64,000 bases of DNA from Mycobacterium simulans (GCF_900232995.1 NZ_OCVX01000005.1:1-64000); one strand, 5' to 3'; positions 41,375 to 50,630 are shown, counted from the first letter of the stretch. The notes: a model not told the origin generated them from the letters alone. Made by a program: numbers and translations.

Positions 41375-43602
41375 GGTGCAGCCCCTAAGATCGGCGGCAG
41401 AGGCACTACGACTTTGCCAGGACCGAGCAGCATTGCCCTGCCTTTGGCCGCCTTGCGCTCGGACAGCTCCAACCTGTCGAGTAATCGATTAACAGCATCA
41501 AGCACAGTCTTTGTCCGGCCACCGATTTTTTTATGCAAATCGGTGCGACTCATGGCCCACGGTGTTGCGACAACCTCACGCACAATGCGTAGCTCAAGGT
41601 CGCGTTGCGGCGTCGAAGATGTGCTATTGGCCGGACTGTTTACTCTCCAGCTACACGATTTCCACGCCACCATGTCAGGATCAGCGTCGTCACGTTCTAA
41701 ATGCCAGTCGATTTCCCAGCGCCATCCACCACCGCGGCGAGTGGAGAATTCAACCTCTAACTTATAGTCGTTTTGGATTAGATCAGGGTTGACGCGGTGA
41801 CGCTGCAAAACCCATGTGTCCGACCACTGGGAAAGACCGGCCATCGAAATATTATCCAAATCGAACGCATCGCCGACGTTCTTCTTGAAGTGATCACCGA
41901 TCACTAGCGCGGCGTAATCTTCAATCAGCTCACGCAGCTTGGCAAGCATGGGCCCACGTACATATAGATTCGATGCTTCAATATTTGACGGATGGTAGGC
42001 GTACAGAGGGTCAATTATGACGAGCGCCGGTTGCAACGTATCAAGATGGCGTTGGATACCTTCGATCAGTTCTGGATTATCTAATTCGTCGGTGTCAAAT
42101 ACAGCGATAAACGGCAAACCGGCCAGGTCGTCAGGGCTAATTCCGTACCGCGCTGCGATAATCTGGTGACGATTAGCGAAAGCATCGCGACCGCCCTCGC
42201 CACACAAATATAAAACTGGCTGCGCTGAGATGACTTCAAACTGATCTAAAAATGGAACACCGGCAGCAACCGCGATGGCCATCGCTTGCAAGTTCCATGT
42301 TTTGAAGGTCTTTTTCTCACCGGCCAGCACACCTGCAGAGCGTTGCGGCCACACACCGCGCACCAACCAGCGCATCGGCGCGAGGGGCGCGGCTAGCTCA
42401 GCGGCACTGACGCCAAGAAAGCGTGTGGGCTGCTCGTCATCTTTCGAGTCGGCTTCATCGTGAATCTGGTTGCCACTGTTATCTTTTGACGAAGGTTGTC
42501 TACCCCCGCCGTTGGCCTGTGTTTTGACGCGCGATAACAAGCCTGTTACATCTGGGTTAGCGCGGGTGTCCTCCCCATAGTTGCGGCGCATCCGCAACCA
42601 ACGCTCTTCCGAATTGTCGGCTTCAGCTCTGGCTATGGCCGCGGGCAGCATGTTGTTAAACTCGGCTTCATCGTGGGTGCCGTCATCAGGATCACGAATA
42701 GCCTTGAGCCACTTGTCTTTTAACTCATCACGGGCATGCCGTGCCGAGTAGCCGCCCGCCCTAGCCTCTTTGAGCGCCCAGCACAAGGCCGAGAACATGG
42801 CTTTGTGCCGGTTGGTCCCCTTGGCTAACTCGTTGTCTAAGCCGGTGAGTACCTGGCTTAGCCCGTGTGGGTAGTCCTCGCCGCCAGTCTCGTCTAGCCA
42901 GGCAGGCACGTCAGCTTCGGCGATGCGTACCCCACCGGCCCTGGCGGGGGTTGCTAGCCCGTCGAGCCAGGCCTGTGGCAGCTCGGGAAGCTGGGACGGA
43001 GGCGGCAGTATCCCAAGCGTGATTTCCTCGCCGCCAGGGCCGTATAGGTGGTAGTCCGAGCCGTTGGCGTGGCCAGATGGTGGCACAGCGGCGTAGCGGT
43101 GGTGGCGCTGGATCAGCTCGATATGCCCATCTGAGCCGTCGAGCGCTTTCGGGTCACGGCCCGACCAGCGGACAGGCACTCGATACCAGCGGATGCCCGA
43201 ACCGTCATCGCGGGCCGTCGTGATGAAGGTCGGCGGCAGTGAACCCCATGCGGTCTCGCGCTCGGCCAGGGTCGCCAGGCCCCGTTTGCCGTCGTAGGCG
43301 TCCACGTCGATGCCGATTACCCCGGCCGGGCAGCGGATGCCAAGGTTGACTTCGCCGTGGCGCTGGAAACGGTTGGGCCATGACCGTATGTCGGCTTCGG
43401 TGGCGTCGTCAGGCGAGTAGCCGGTGACGTGCCGCACCAACAGCCTCTTGCCGTTATCGCCACCCAGGATCAGCGGCGGGTATCCGGCTTCACGCCAGGC
43501 CAGCGCATAAGCAACAAATTCGTCCGCACCGCTGACCACCCGCAAATCAGGTTTTGGCGTTTCGCGCTCGCCATTATCAGGCGGCTGTGCTTGAATAGTC
43601 AT
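41371..43602 (-). CDS. bifunctional primase-polymerase / RepA-like helicase of element 1
   Basis: 743 aa. The N-terminal ~190 residues match prim-pol domains (GVIGIDVDAYDGKRG, with the catalytic D-x-D, and later HIELIQRHHRYAAVPPSG). The C-terminal half is a RecA/RepA-like ATPase with Walker A AGEKKTFKTW and Walker B ALVIIDPLYAY, then a DHFKKN block. It should start and unwind element DNA independently of host DnaG/DnaB. The ATG at 43602 follows GAAGGA; an earlier in-frame start (43737) lies in sequence that looks non-coding. Confidence 0.85.
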   Translation of the reverse strand: MTIQAQPPDNGERETPKPDLRVVSGADEFVAYALAWREAGYPPLILGGDNGKRLLVRHVTGYSPDDATEADIRSWPNRFQRHGEVNLGIRCPAGVIGIDVDAYDGKRGLATLAERETAWGSLPPTFITTARDDGSGIRWYRVPVRWSGRDPKALDGSDGHIELIQRHHRYAAVPPSGHANGSDYHLYGPGGEEITLGILPPPSQLPELPQAWLDGLATPARAGGVRIAEADVPAWLDETGGEDYPHGLSQVLTGLDNELAKGTNRHKAMFSALCWALKEARAGGYSARHARDELKDKWLKAIRDPDDGTHDEAEFNNMLPAAIARAEADNSEERWLRMRRNYGEDTRANPDVTGLLSRVKTQANGGGRQPSSKDNSGNQIHDEADSKDDEQPTRFLGVSAAELAAPLAPMRWLVRGVWPQRSAGVLAGEKKTFKTWNLQAMAIAVAAGVPFLDQFEVISAQPVLYLCGEGGRDAFANRHQIIAARYGISPDDLAGLPFIAVFDTDELDNPELIEGIQRHLDTLQPALVIIDPLYAYHPSNIEASNLYVRGPMLAKLRELIEDYAALVIGDHFKKNVGDAFDLDNISMAGLSQWSDTWVLQRHRVNPDLIQNDYKLEVEFSTRRGGGWRWEIDWHLERDDADPDMVAWKSCSWRVNSPANSTSSTPQRDLELRIVREVVATPWAMSRTDLHKKIGGRTKTVLDAVNRLLDRLELSERKAAKGRAMLLGPGKVVVPLPPILGAAP

Positions 43603-43632
43603 TAGATCGGTCCTTCGCAAATTCGATCTGCT

Positions 43633-43662
43633 GCCCGCTCGGTCGCCAACAGCCGAGCGGGC
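43633..43662. promoter_or_regulatory. perfect 10-bp-stem hairpin in the primase leader
   Basis: GCCCGCTCGG and CCGAGCGGGC pair around a 10-nt loop between the 260-aa gene and the primase start. In plus orientation it is followed by a T-rich stretch, but the flanking genes are read on minus, so it could be an attenuator, a weak terminator or a protein-binding site. Confidence 0.5.
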
Positions 43663-43782
43663 TTCCCTTTTATCGGACGTTACTGCTGCGCTCTCATAAC
43701 TTCGGACAGGCGCGCCGTCGATCTGACCGAATAGCACTGCGACAATTGATTCGATCTGCGTTTATTCTTAATCCGTGATTCT

Positions 43783-44565
43783 TTAACCAACCTCACCGAA
43801 GCCATCAGCGAACGGCGAAAATATCTTGCAGTCCTGCCTGATAATCTTTTCTTGCTCAGCAAATGCCGTCCAGCACGCACGGCAGAAGCGTGCAAAGATG
43901 ACCATGTCACCCACTGCGAAGGGGAACAGCAACGACGTGTTGATTTCTATATTTTCGCAGTATTGCATGTTCTCTTGCGTGTATCGCATTGCCCGAATAC
44001 AGTGACCGTTTCCGTTGATATCCAGATCACACCAGATATCATTTTTCAAATCTTCGGCTACCGAGTCGAAAGTTCGGTTGCGACGAATCAAAAAACGCTC
44101 ACCCGGTCTGCTCGTCGCGTACACGATAGGACCGCTGTAGCTCCCGCCCACATAAATCTTTGGCAAGTAGGCGGGATCGGTAAAATAGTTATGATATGCC
44201 GCAAGCGCTTTGGCGACGATCTGCCGTAACCGTGATTCGGCACCGAACAGCAAGTGAGCGCCCATCAGGCCCGGCGCTGTTTTCTCGTAGTAGTGTTCGA
44301 CCCACGATTCGACCTGGCGTCGTGCGGCTTCAATCTGATCTGCTATCGCTTTGGAATATGTTGTGAAGTCAACAATGTCTTTATCTTCGGGATCGATAGG
44401 GAGCACAACGCCGGTCAAAAGCCTTCTTTGGTGTGCCCGGCATTCGGTGTCGGATATCTTCGCGACCACTCGGTGAGCGAAAACCGCCCGCTCGGGATCG
44501 TATTTTTGTGCTATCGATAGATCGTAGATCCGTCGTTCTTGATCATTGAAAAGAATCGTACTCAT
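43783..44565 (-). CDS. hypothetical protein of element 1
   Basis: 260 aa. It starts MSTILFNDQERRIYDLSIAQ, has a long helical middle and ends with cysteines (FCRACWTAFAEQEKIIRQDCK). YATSRPGERFLIRRNR and NDIWCDLDINGNGHCIRAMRY are distinctive, but no family is recognised. It lies between the excisionase-like HTH gene and primase, all on the minus strand. Composition is AT-richer than the host. Confidence 0.7.
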   Translation of the reverse strand: MSTILFNDQERRIYDLSIAQKYDPERAVFAHRVVAKISDTECRAHQRRLLTGVVLPIDPEDKDIVDFTTYSKAIADQIEAARRQVESWVEHYYEKTAPGLMGAHLLFGAESRLRQIVAKALAAYHNYFTDPAYLPKIYVGGSYSGPIVYATSRPGERFLIRRNRTFDSVAEDLKNDIWCDLDINGNGHCIRAMRYTQENMQYCENIEINTSLLFPFAVGDMVIFARFCRACWTAFAEQEKIIRQDCKIFSPFADGFGEVG

Positions 44566-44596
44566 TATGAAGTCCTTTCAGTTCTAGATATAAGGG

Positions 44597-44809
44597 TTAC
44601 GCGCTTGCCTTTTTACTGACGAAGTTTTCCAGATCAGCAGGATCGTATTTCCATAATTTTTCACCGACTCGATACGCTGACAACTTGCCTGCCTGCCGGT
44701 AGTTGAACAGTGTTCTCACGGAAATACCAAGATATTCCGCAGCTTGCGCAGTGGAAAGCAGCCGGCCCTGCGGTTTTTTATATTTTCCTGGTGGGGTGTA
44801 TCGAGCCAT
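44597..44809 (-). CDS. excisionase-like helix-turn-helix protein
   Basis: 70 aa: LLSTAQAAEYLGISVRTLFNYRQAGKLSAYRVGEKLWKYDPADLENFV, a MerR/AlpA-like winged HTH typical of recombination directionality factors and phage regulators. The ATG at 44809 (MARYTPPGKYKK) is preferred over one 10 codons upstream. It probably controls the minus-strand operon running to 40332 or aids excision. The divergent region to 45072 is AT-rich and likely holds two promoters. Confidence 0.8.
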   Translation of the reverse strand: MARYTPPGKYKKPQGRLLSTAQAAEYLGISVRTLFNYRQAGKLSAYRVGEKLWKYDPADLENFVSKKASA

Positions 44810-45072
44810 ACATACAGAATGCCCGGCACTACCCGGCAATTCAAGGGTACGCCTCTTCGGCGTGGCGGGTAAACGACCAAATCAAATCAACTTGAAGCTT
44901 ATTGTATTGCAATTTGAAATCATCTGTTTTCTTGTTTTTTGAACGAGCGCGCGGTTCCAATCACCCGCCACTGGCGATGTTGGTGGCTCTCCGTTGGACT
45001 TGGCGCCGCGGTGGTGTCGATGGGTGAAGGTACGGTTCGCGGTTGGATCACCAATACCGAAAGCGAGGTCTA

Positions 45073-45375
45073 ATGACCCAACCCAACTACGCCGTCGCCC
45101 CCGATCCCCAGGGCGCGCAGGCACTGCGGAACGGCCATATCCCACCGGAGTGGCCGAACAGCGTGGCCTTCCGCGACTACTTAGCGAACTCCCTGGAGCA
45201 CGGAGTGGCGCAAGATCAAGCTCTTCAGCATCTGGATGCTGTGATGCAAAAGAGCGGAGCAGCACTCCTGGAGACCATCATGTTGGCCTCGGCGTGGAAC
45301 CAGTCGGTAAGGATGCTAGCCACGAATCTCGACGCTCTCACCGCCAGAGTCAACGCGCTCGAACAGCGGCGCTAG
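45073..45375 (+). CDS. hypothetical protein of element 1
   Basis: 100 aa: MTQPNYAVAPDPQGAQALRN near the start, a central EHGVAQDQALQHLDAVMQKSG and a C-terminal helix DALTARVNALEQRR. It is a small helical protein with no recognised family. AGCGAGGT precedes the ATG. It is followed by the membrane coiled-coil gene on the same strand. Confidence 0.65.
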   Translation: MTQPNYAVAPDPQGAQALRNGHIPPEWPNSVAFRDYLANSLEHGVAQDQALQHLDAVMQKSGAALLETIMLASAWNQSVRMLATNLDALTARVNALEQRR

Positions 45376-45436
45376 CCCAAGTTATCGAGCCTAGCCAGGC
45401 TGTCGCGGCCTCACGGGGCTACCTACGCTATGCACT

Positions 45437-46453
45437 GTGGGACTGAACTGGCAGAGCATCGCGGATAAGGGCCACACGCTCGACGCGCGGGCCAAGGTCG
45501 TCGTCTTTTCCACCATCCGGCAGGTGGGGCTGTTTCGGCTCGGAGTTGGCGCCGCCCTAGGCGGCCTCGCGATCCTGGGAACCCTGTGCGTCGCTGGCAC
45601 ATTGGGGAGCGCCTACCAATGGTTCAACCGGTTTTTCCGTCCGGAGGTTTGGGGTGCGATAGCAGCATGGGTGACTGCCTCTATCGCTGCGGGTGCGTTT
45701 GTATATGCGAAGAGGCAAGTCCAGGAAGCAAAACAAACACGCCTTGGTCAAGAAAAACAAAGTCGAAAATCTCTCAGACAACAAGCCAAGTTATCGCGTA
45801 AAGCTTTGGAGCATCAGGCAGAACTGTCTAGACAAGCGCTCAAACAACAAGCAAAGCAGTTTCGCGACCAAATGGCTCAGGAGGCTCGGCTCGCGCAAGA
45901 AGCACGCGAAGAAGATGCAGCGCAAGCGCAGCGTACGCGAGATGAAATGGCTCAACCAACCGTAGTCATGTATGCAGAACCCAATCCAACCGATTGGCAA
46001 CTCCTTGAGGTAGTCATCAAGAACTTTGGCAGCACTCCGGCGTACGAAGTAACTCCAACTATTGAACCGCCACTCCAATCTCTTCCGAACAATTTGAGCG
46101 GTGGCGAGTTGTACGAGATTCCTATCCCGCCCATGATTCCCATCTTGGCACCTGGCCAAGAATGGCGCACTTTGTGGGACAGTGCGGTTGAACGCAAAGA
46201 AGCCGAAAGGCAGATCCGAAACGAAATCATTAAAGACTGGCCGGGCGGGCCGCCCACCGGCACAGACTTCGATCCATTGGTGGCAGAGCGAATGCCTCGA
46301 ACTCTCCACACAGGCAAGGTCACGTATCGCGATAGCCGACTTCAATTGCACGAAACAAAAACGATCCTTGATTTCAACCTGCTAAAAGGCTCACTGCGCG
46401 TGAAGACTTACGGAATCCACGACATCGCAAAGAAATACGTAAGGGACGGTTGA
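45437..46453 (+). CDS. membrane-anchored coiled-coil protein of element 1
   Basis: 338 aa. Two hydrophobic helices (about residues 33-58 and 70-92) are followed by a Gln/Lys/Arg/Ala coiled coil (about 95-175) and a beta-rich C-terminal domain (PTVVMYAEPNPTDWQLLEVVIKNFGSTPAYEV). The last part should lie in the cytoplasm. No family is recognised. Phage and satellite proteins with this layout often change the host envelope or exclude other phages. It resembles 48641-49528 in layout. Confidence 0.65.
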   Translation: MGLNWQSIADKGHTLDARAKVVVFSTIRQVGLFRLGVGAALGGLAILGTLCVAGTLGSAYQWFNRFFRPEVWGAIAAWVTASIAAGAFVYAKRQVQEAKQTRLGQEKQSRKSLRQQAKLSRKALEHQAELSRQALKQQAKQFRDQMAQEARLAQEAREEDAAQAQRTRDEMAQPTVVMYAEPNPTDWQLLEVVIKNFGSTPAYEVTPTIEPPLQSLPNNLSGGELYEIPIPPMIPILAPGQEWRTLWDSAVERKEAERQIRNEIIKDWPGGPPTGTDFDPLVAERMPRTLHTGKVTYRDSRLQLHETKTILDFNLLKGSLRVKTYGIHDIAKKYVRDG

Positions 46454-46605
46454 ACTGGCTTCGACTAACTAACCGTCCTAGCGTGGCCGGGGCAAGGTGA
46501 TGGGGCGCGGTGCAGTGTTGTTTGGGTTACGCGGTGGCCGATTGAGCCGCTGACGCAAGGGTGCCGGTTGGCAGCTATAGGGCACCTCGGGCCGGTCGTA
46601 GGTGC

Positions 46606-47049
46606 TCACCGGGAGCGCCGCCGCGCCTTGCGAGTGCGCTTGAGCTGGCGGCGGTAACCCTTGGTCAGCTTGCGGGCTTCGACGTGAGCGGCCTTGCGAG
46701 CTGACTTGGGAAACGCAGCCCCAGGTGTCACGCGGTGAGGCAGAACGCGAGCGCGTCGAGTGACCGACTTGCGGTGATCCGACGCGGCACGGGCCACGTG
46801 CGCCTTGACGATGCGGCGACGAGCAACCGCAGAACGGGTGCGGCTAGCCGGGTGCACCTGACTGGCCGCAATGGCAGTCACAGCCGCCGCACCGGCCACC
46901 AAAGCACGACGGCGCACACGGCGCTTGAGGTCGGCGGCTTCGGTCGAAACCTCGGACGTGGTGCCGGTCGCGGTGAACCGGCCACGGGTATCCCTGCGGT
47001 AGACCCGACCCGATGACGCGGATTTGGATCTTGGCCGGCGGTTGGTCAT
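46606..47049 (-). CDS. Arg/Lys-rich basic protein behind the capsid gene
   Basis: 147 aa, extremely basic (for example DLKRRVRRRALVAGAAAV, KGYRRQLKRTRKARRRSR), with one short Ala-rich hydrophobic stretch at about 51-66. It starts at an ATG directly after the stop of the 67-aa gene, so capsid, 67-aa and this gene form an operon. A nucleic-acid-binding or internal head protein is plausible. Confidence 0.6.
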   Translation of the reverse strand: MTNRRPRSKSASSGRVYRRDTRGRFTATGTTSEVSTEAADLKRRVRRRALVAGAAAVTAIAASQVHPASRTRSAVARRRIVKAHVARAASDHRKSVTRRARVLPHRVTPGAAFPKSARKAAHVEARKLTKGYRRQLKRTRKARRRSR

Positions 47050-47253
47050 CTAACGCTTTTTCCGTTGGCGCGCAGTTGATTTCGGATTGGGCGTTTTGCC
47101 ATGATACCTGCCGCCTTCGGATGGCGGAGCGTTTTCCAGACCGGGCGGTGTCAGGCCGGGACCATGACTGAATTCACTTGCACCGCGCTGGTTTTGGATG
47201 CATCTGGCTCCAAAAATTTGTTCGCCAAACCAGGCGGAAAGCAAACCGCTCAC
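47050..47253 (-). CDS. 67-aa protein between capsid and basic protein
   Basis: Starts at a GTG 2 nt after the capsid stop and ends directly before the next ATG. Reads SGLLSAWFGEQIFGARCIQ early and ends with a basic PKSTARQRKKR tail. The spacing argues for a real gene; function unknown. Confidence 0.55.
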   Translation of the reverse strand: MSGLLSAWFGEQIFGARCIQNQRGASEFSHGPGLTPPGLENAPPSEGGRYHGKTPNPKSTARQRKKR

Positions 47254-47255
47254 GG

Positions 47256-48434
47256 CTACACCGGAATCTGTGTAGCGCTCGGCGCGGTATAACTTGACGA
47301 ATTCGTCACCTGAATCGCAACAGCGGCTCCCCGCTGACGCACGCCGACCCCGAAGGAACGTTGGTGGTAGGAGGACACCAGAGGGTAGACGCCAGCACCA
47401 GGGATATGGCGAAGGCCCTGGTAACTGGGGTTGGGATGCTGGCGGAAGCCCATCACGTTGAGCGGGCTGTTCGGCCCATAGCTTGCGACGACCGCGACGT
47501 ACCCTGACGGCACAAAATCACTCTGCACCAACAGCGCCGGTCCGTAACTTCCCTCAACCTTGACGTTCCAAATCTGGCCTGGCACTTGGGAACCCACCAA
47601 TTCACCATGCGGTGTGAGGAACGGCGGCGCGTCGTTGGCGGGGATAAAGTCATAGTTCGCGTCAGGTCCGCTCGGGCGACTCGGCTCACCAGCTCGCCAC
47701 GCCTGAATCAGCTCACTTTCATCAGGATTGGCGAGTACCAGCAGCTTTGATCCTGGCGCGGTGCCAAACCCTTTTCTAGTAATCAGACGAATTGAATCCT
47801 CGATATCGGCAGCGTCGATCTGTGATGCTTGACTGGGAATGTAATGCGTCGTGCTTTGATCAAACGTGCGCCCTAGATATCTTGGTGGTGTGATCCCATC
47901 GGTTCCGTTGTATAAACCGAACACCCGCATTCCATGTTCATTGCGCTTCTCAGTGGGATCGAATAACCTCCGCAAAATCGTCCCAGTAACAAGTTGGTTG
48001 TCACTAGCAAAAATGCCGTTGATAATCGCGTCTACCTGCCTGGTGTCCGCATCACGCAAAAACTTCCACGAGAAACGGGATGCTAAATCGAAATCACGGA
48101 AGGTGTAGCCAAGGGGCAAAGCGTTCGGCTGTCCTGCACTGCGGGGGACGCCCAGCTCGGACGCCTCTTCGAAGCTTCCTAGCGTCATGTCCTGCGCAAC
48201 GGCTTCGCCGCTGACAGTCGTTCTGAACGTCAACAGGTCAGTGAGACTTGATCTTTCAGTGTTCCACAGGCTCAACAGGGTCTGCATTTCATCCCACACC
48301 GCGTTGAGGTCGGTGCCATCGCGGAGCTGGTTGACCAGCACATCGCCTTTGACGTTGATCCCGTATTGCGGCTGGGTACCGCCGAAAATCGGGTACGCAG
48401 CCAAAGCGGCTTCGCGGGCAGTAAGGGTGTTCAT
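47256..48434 (-). CDS. major capsid protein-like, element 1
   Basis: 392 aa. It reads as a phage head protein: an N-terminal helical arm, TLGSFEEASELGVPRS, LPLGYTFRDFDLASRFSWKFLRDADTRQVDAIINGIFASDN, a KLLVLANPDESELI core strand, and a C-terminal VGVRQRGAAVAIQVT strand that is common in HK97-type capsids of actinophages. No adjacent protease, portal or terminase is seen. It heads a minus-strand operon with two small genes. Confidence 0.75.
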   Translation of the reverse strand: MNTLTAREAALAAYPIFGGTQPQYGINVKGDVLVNQLRDGTDLNAVWDEMQTLLSLWNTERSSLTDLLTFRTTVSGEAVAQDMTLGSFEEASELGVPRSAGQPNALPLGYTFRDFDLASRFSWKFLRDADTRQVDAIINGIFASDNQLVTGTILRRLFDPTEKRNEHGMRVFGLYNGTDGITPPRYLGRTFDQSTTHYIPSQASQIDAADIEDSIRLITRKGFGTAPGSKLLVLANPDESELIQAWRAGEPSRPSGPDANYDFIPANDAPPFLTPHGELVGSQVPGQIWNVKVEGSYGPALLVQSDFVPSGYVAVVASYGPNSPLNVMGFRQHPNPSYQGLRHIPGAGVYPLVSSYHQRSFGVGVRQRGAAVAIQVTNSSSYTAPSATQIPV

Positions 48435-48640
48435 TTTTCAAGTCCGCCTAAGTTCGCAACAGCAATAGAAAGTAGATTGAAACTGATTGCGCGCAATGCT
48501 ACGCCGCGATGTTGCGGCATGACCCGGTAATACCGGCGTGTCGGACTTATTAGGCGTGAATTGCTCTGTTTTGCAGCCTATTGCCGGATGCGTTCTGGTC
48601 GTGTCCCGCTGTTGGAGTCGTCAGCATCGCGCAGGCGGGG

Positions 48641-49528
48641 TCACCGCCAAAACTGCCACCAGCGCTTTGGTCTGGCTGTCGGTGCGGGAGAAGGCTGCTC
48701 CGGTGCGGGCGCAGGGGCATCGTGGACGCGCTTCGGCCCCTCAGTGTCGGTACGTCGCCAGACTAGGTGTGATGAATCTTCAAACTGGATTTGCAGGTGG
48801 GGTGTGTAATCGGGTCTCGTGGTTTCAATGGCTATTGCTGCGAACTGTCCAGGAGCAAGAAAAGTCGGCCAGTCATCGGTTAGCCGTGTTTGGACCGCAT
48901 GGGTAAACTGCGCCTGAAGCATGGCGGCTGTCTGTTCGTTGACGTCCAACTTTGCATTTGCAAATTCGGCCGTAACCGCCGAAATGAACGCATTAGCTTC
49001 CTCCTGAGTTTGCAAATTTTCCGCAACGGATAGCAGCGAAGCTTTCAAGTGCGCGATGTATTGGTCAAATGTAGCGGCAAGCATATTCATGCCACGCGTG
49101 AATTCGGGGAGCAATATAGTTGCCATGATTTCAGCAAGTGATTCTTTGGTGGCCAACCGATAGCCATGCGGAACGGGATTTCCGTTTCCGTCATGGATGA
49201 TGATGTCGATTTTTAATTCAGAGATGACGTCGGCACTTATATTATCAATTCTGAGGTTCCAGAGGATGTTACTTACGATGTTCCCTCGGAAAATCGCCGG
49301 AACTATTCTGCGGGCTTGGGCGGCAAGTCGTTCATCTTCGGCCTGTCTCAGCGCCGCGATTTGGGTGTCATGTCGCTCCCGTTCGGCTGCAGCTTGTTCG
49401 GCGCGACTGGCGCGGTCTTCGTCTGCCTTGCGCGGCTCGCGCCATACCGCAACGTAGAGCGCCGTCAGCACACCGAGGGTAGTGAAGATCACGCCGATCG
49501 TAGTTCCCGCTGCTTGGGCAATCTGCAA
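48641..49528 (-). CDS. membrane-anchored coiled-coil protein, element 1
   Basis: 295 aa. One N-terminal membrane helix (GTTIGVIFTTLGVLTALYVAVW) is followed by a charged coiled coil (KADEDRASRAEQAAAERERHDTQ) and a large soluble domain (ILWNLRIDNISADVISELKIDIIIHDG). The end is Pro-rich with RWWQFWR. Function is unknown. It shares its layout with 45437-46453 but not obvious sequence. Regions 48435-48640 and 49529-49817 show no gene. Confidence 0.6.
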   Translation of the reverse strand: MQIAQAAGTTIGVIFTTLGVLTALYVAVWREPRKADEDRASRAEQAAAERERHDTQIAALRQAEDERLAAQARRIVPAIFRGNIVSNILWNLRIDNISADVISELKIDIIIHDGNGNPVPHGYRLATKESLAEIMATILLPEFTRGMNMLAATFDQYIAHLKASLLSVAENLQTQEEANAFISAVTAEFANAKLDVNEQTAAMLQAQFTHAVQTRLTDDWPTFLAPGQFAAIAIETTRPDYTPHLQIQFEDSSHLVWRRTDTEGPKRVHDAPAPAPEQPSPAPTARPKRWWQFWR

Positions 49529-49817
49529 CCAAGCCGGGACAGGGTTGTGTTCGATAATGCCGACTCCGTTCCACCTCGACCGCTAACAGCGCACGGTAAC
49601 CCCGGCCACCAACATCGGTCGAGGGATTCTGCGGCGCGTCGCAACGGTCGGCAACAGGCCCCGCCAGAGCCGTCATCCGGTGCGGCAGCGGCCAGCAACA
49701 GGCACGCAGCACCTTAGCGACCCCAAAATCGCTGTCCCATTGGATGATGCAATCCAGCGTTTCCCCGCGCGACGCATTAGCAAGTCTGTTTATCGACCCA
49801 TCAGGCCGGGATACAGC

Positions 49818-50009
49818 TCATAGTCCCATGGTTTTCACAACAACGTCCAGTTCGTTTGCATCGTATCTAAATAATCTTGGCCCCAGACGATGAACCGGCA
49901 CGATCTTTTTATGAACGTAGGAACGTAGTGTGTTTTGGGATACGCCCAGGTAGGCAGCCGCTTCGGCAGTAGAAAGATAACGTGATTTCTGTGATGGAAT
50001 TGCGGACAC
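49818..50009 (-). CDS. excisionase-like helix-turn-helix protein, second copy in element 1
   Basis: 63 aa: YLSTAEAAAYLGVSQNTLRSYVHKKIVPVHRLGPRLFRYDANELDVVV, the same HTH class as 44597-44809 and as Xis/Rv2657c-like proteins. It lies just inside the right end, close to the arm-type repeat and attR, so it is the better candidate for the recombination directionality factor. Confidence 0.82.
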   Translation of the reverse strand: MSAIPSQKSRYLSTAEAAAYLGVSQNTLRSYVHKKIVPVHRLGPRLFRYDANELDVVVKTMGL

Positions 50010-50215
50010 GGTAGCGCCTTTCGAAAAATCAGATTTGATAAACCAATCGGATTTTCAGTTATCGGCGCGTTTTATGACCTGTCGCCCAGGTGCCCAATGC
50101 GTACCGCTCAGACTAGCATCTGTTGGCACATAAATGCCACCGATGTAACTTGATGCCACTCCCCCGCCGGTCGATGGGCGGGGCGGATCGCCAGCAAACC
50201 CGCCAGGCGAGACGA

Positions 50216-50235
50216 GATAGCCCATGGATAGCCCA
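50216..50235. repeat. arm-type repeat near right end of element 1
   Basis: Identical 20-bp copy of 37821-37840, 50 bp inside the right attachment site. Confidence 0.7.
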
Positions 50236-50284
50236 AACGGCCCGTCGCGTGAGGCAATACCGCCTCTTACCTGCGAAAACAGCT

Positions 50285-50307
50285 TGTGGTCCCGGCTGGG
50301 ATCGAAC
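50285..50307. repeat. attachment site (right) of element 1 at the tRNA-Val(CAC) 3' end
   Basis: 23 bp identical to 37679-37701. It covers the 3' acceptor and T-arm of the minus-strand tRNA, so the tRNA stays intact on the chromosome side and the displaced copy lies at the left end. Confidence 0.88.
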
Positions 50308-50358
50308 CAGCGACCTTCCGCGTGTGAAGCGGACGCTCTTCCACTGAGCCACGGGACC
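50287..50358 (-). tRNA. tRNA-Val (CAC)
   Basis: A full cloverleaf on the minus strand: acceptor GGTCCCG/CGGGACC with discriminator A, D-arm with GGCTCAGTGG, anticodon stem TCCGC/GCGGA around TTCACAC (anticodon CAC), and T-arm GCTGG TTCGATC CCAGC. CCA is not fully encoded. Its 3' end is the attachment site of element 1. Confidence 0.95.
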
Positions 50359-50528
50359 GGCGCCGAGGGGCGAACGAGGTCGAAGACTAGCACGATGCGC
50401 ACATCGATCGAACGCGCTACCTTGACCAGCCACGGCCGACGCGGCCAAAGTACCTAGAGATTTGTGTGGGCCCGCTCACGTGGACTATCGTCGTGCTTCG
50501 CACCGGGCGACGATCTCGTCCGTTGCGC

Positions 50529-50601
50529 GCGGATGTAGCGCAGTTGGTAGCGCATCACCTTGCCAAGGTGAGGGTCGCGGGTTCGAATCCCGTCATCCGC
50601 T
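50529..50601 (+). tRNA. tRNA-Gly (GCC)
   Basis: Acceptor GCGGATG/CATCCGC, anticodon stem CACCT/AGGTG with loop TGCCA (anticodon GCC), T-arm GCGGG TTCGAAT CCCGT. It is first of the plus-strand Gly-Cys-Val cluster. Confidence 0.95.
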
Positions 50602-50630
50602 CGAAGGTGCAAGTGGCATCAATCCCCCGC

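Noticed and set aside
44882..45265. Minus-strand frame opposite the 100-aa gene of element 1
   Set aside because: No ribosome site, shadow composition; the plus frame at 45073 has a better start and helical protein pattern.
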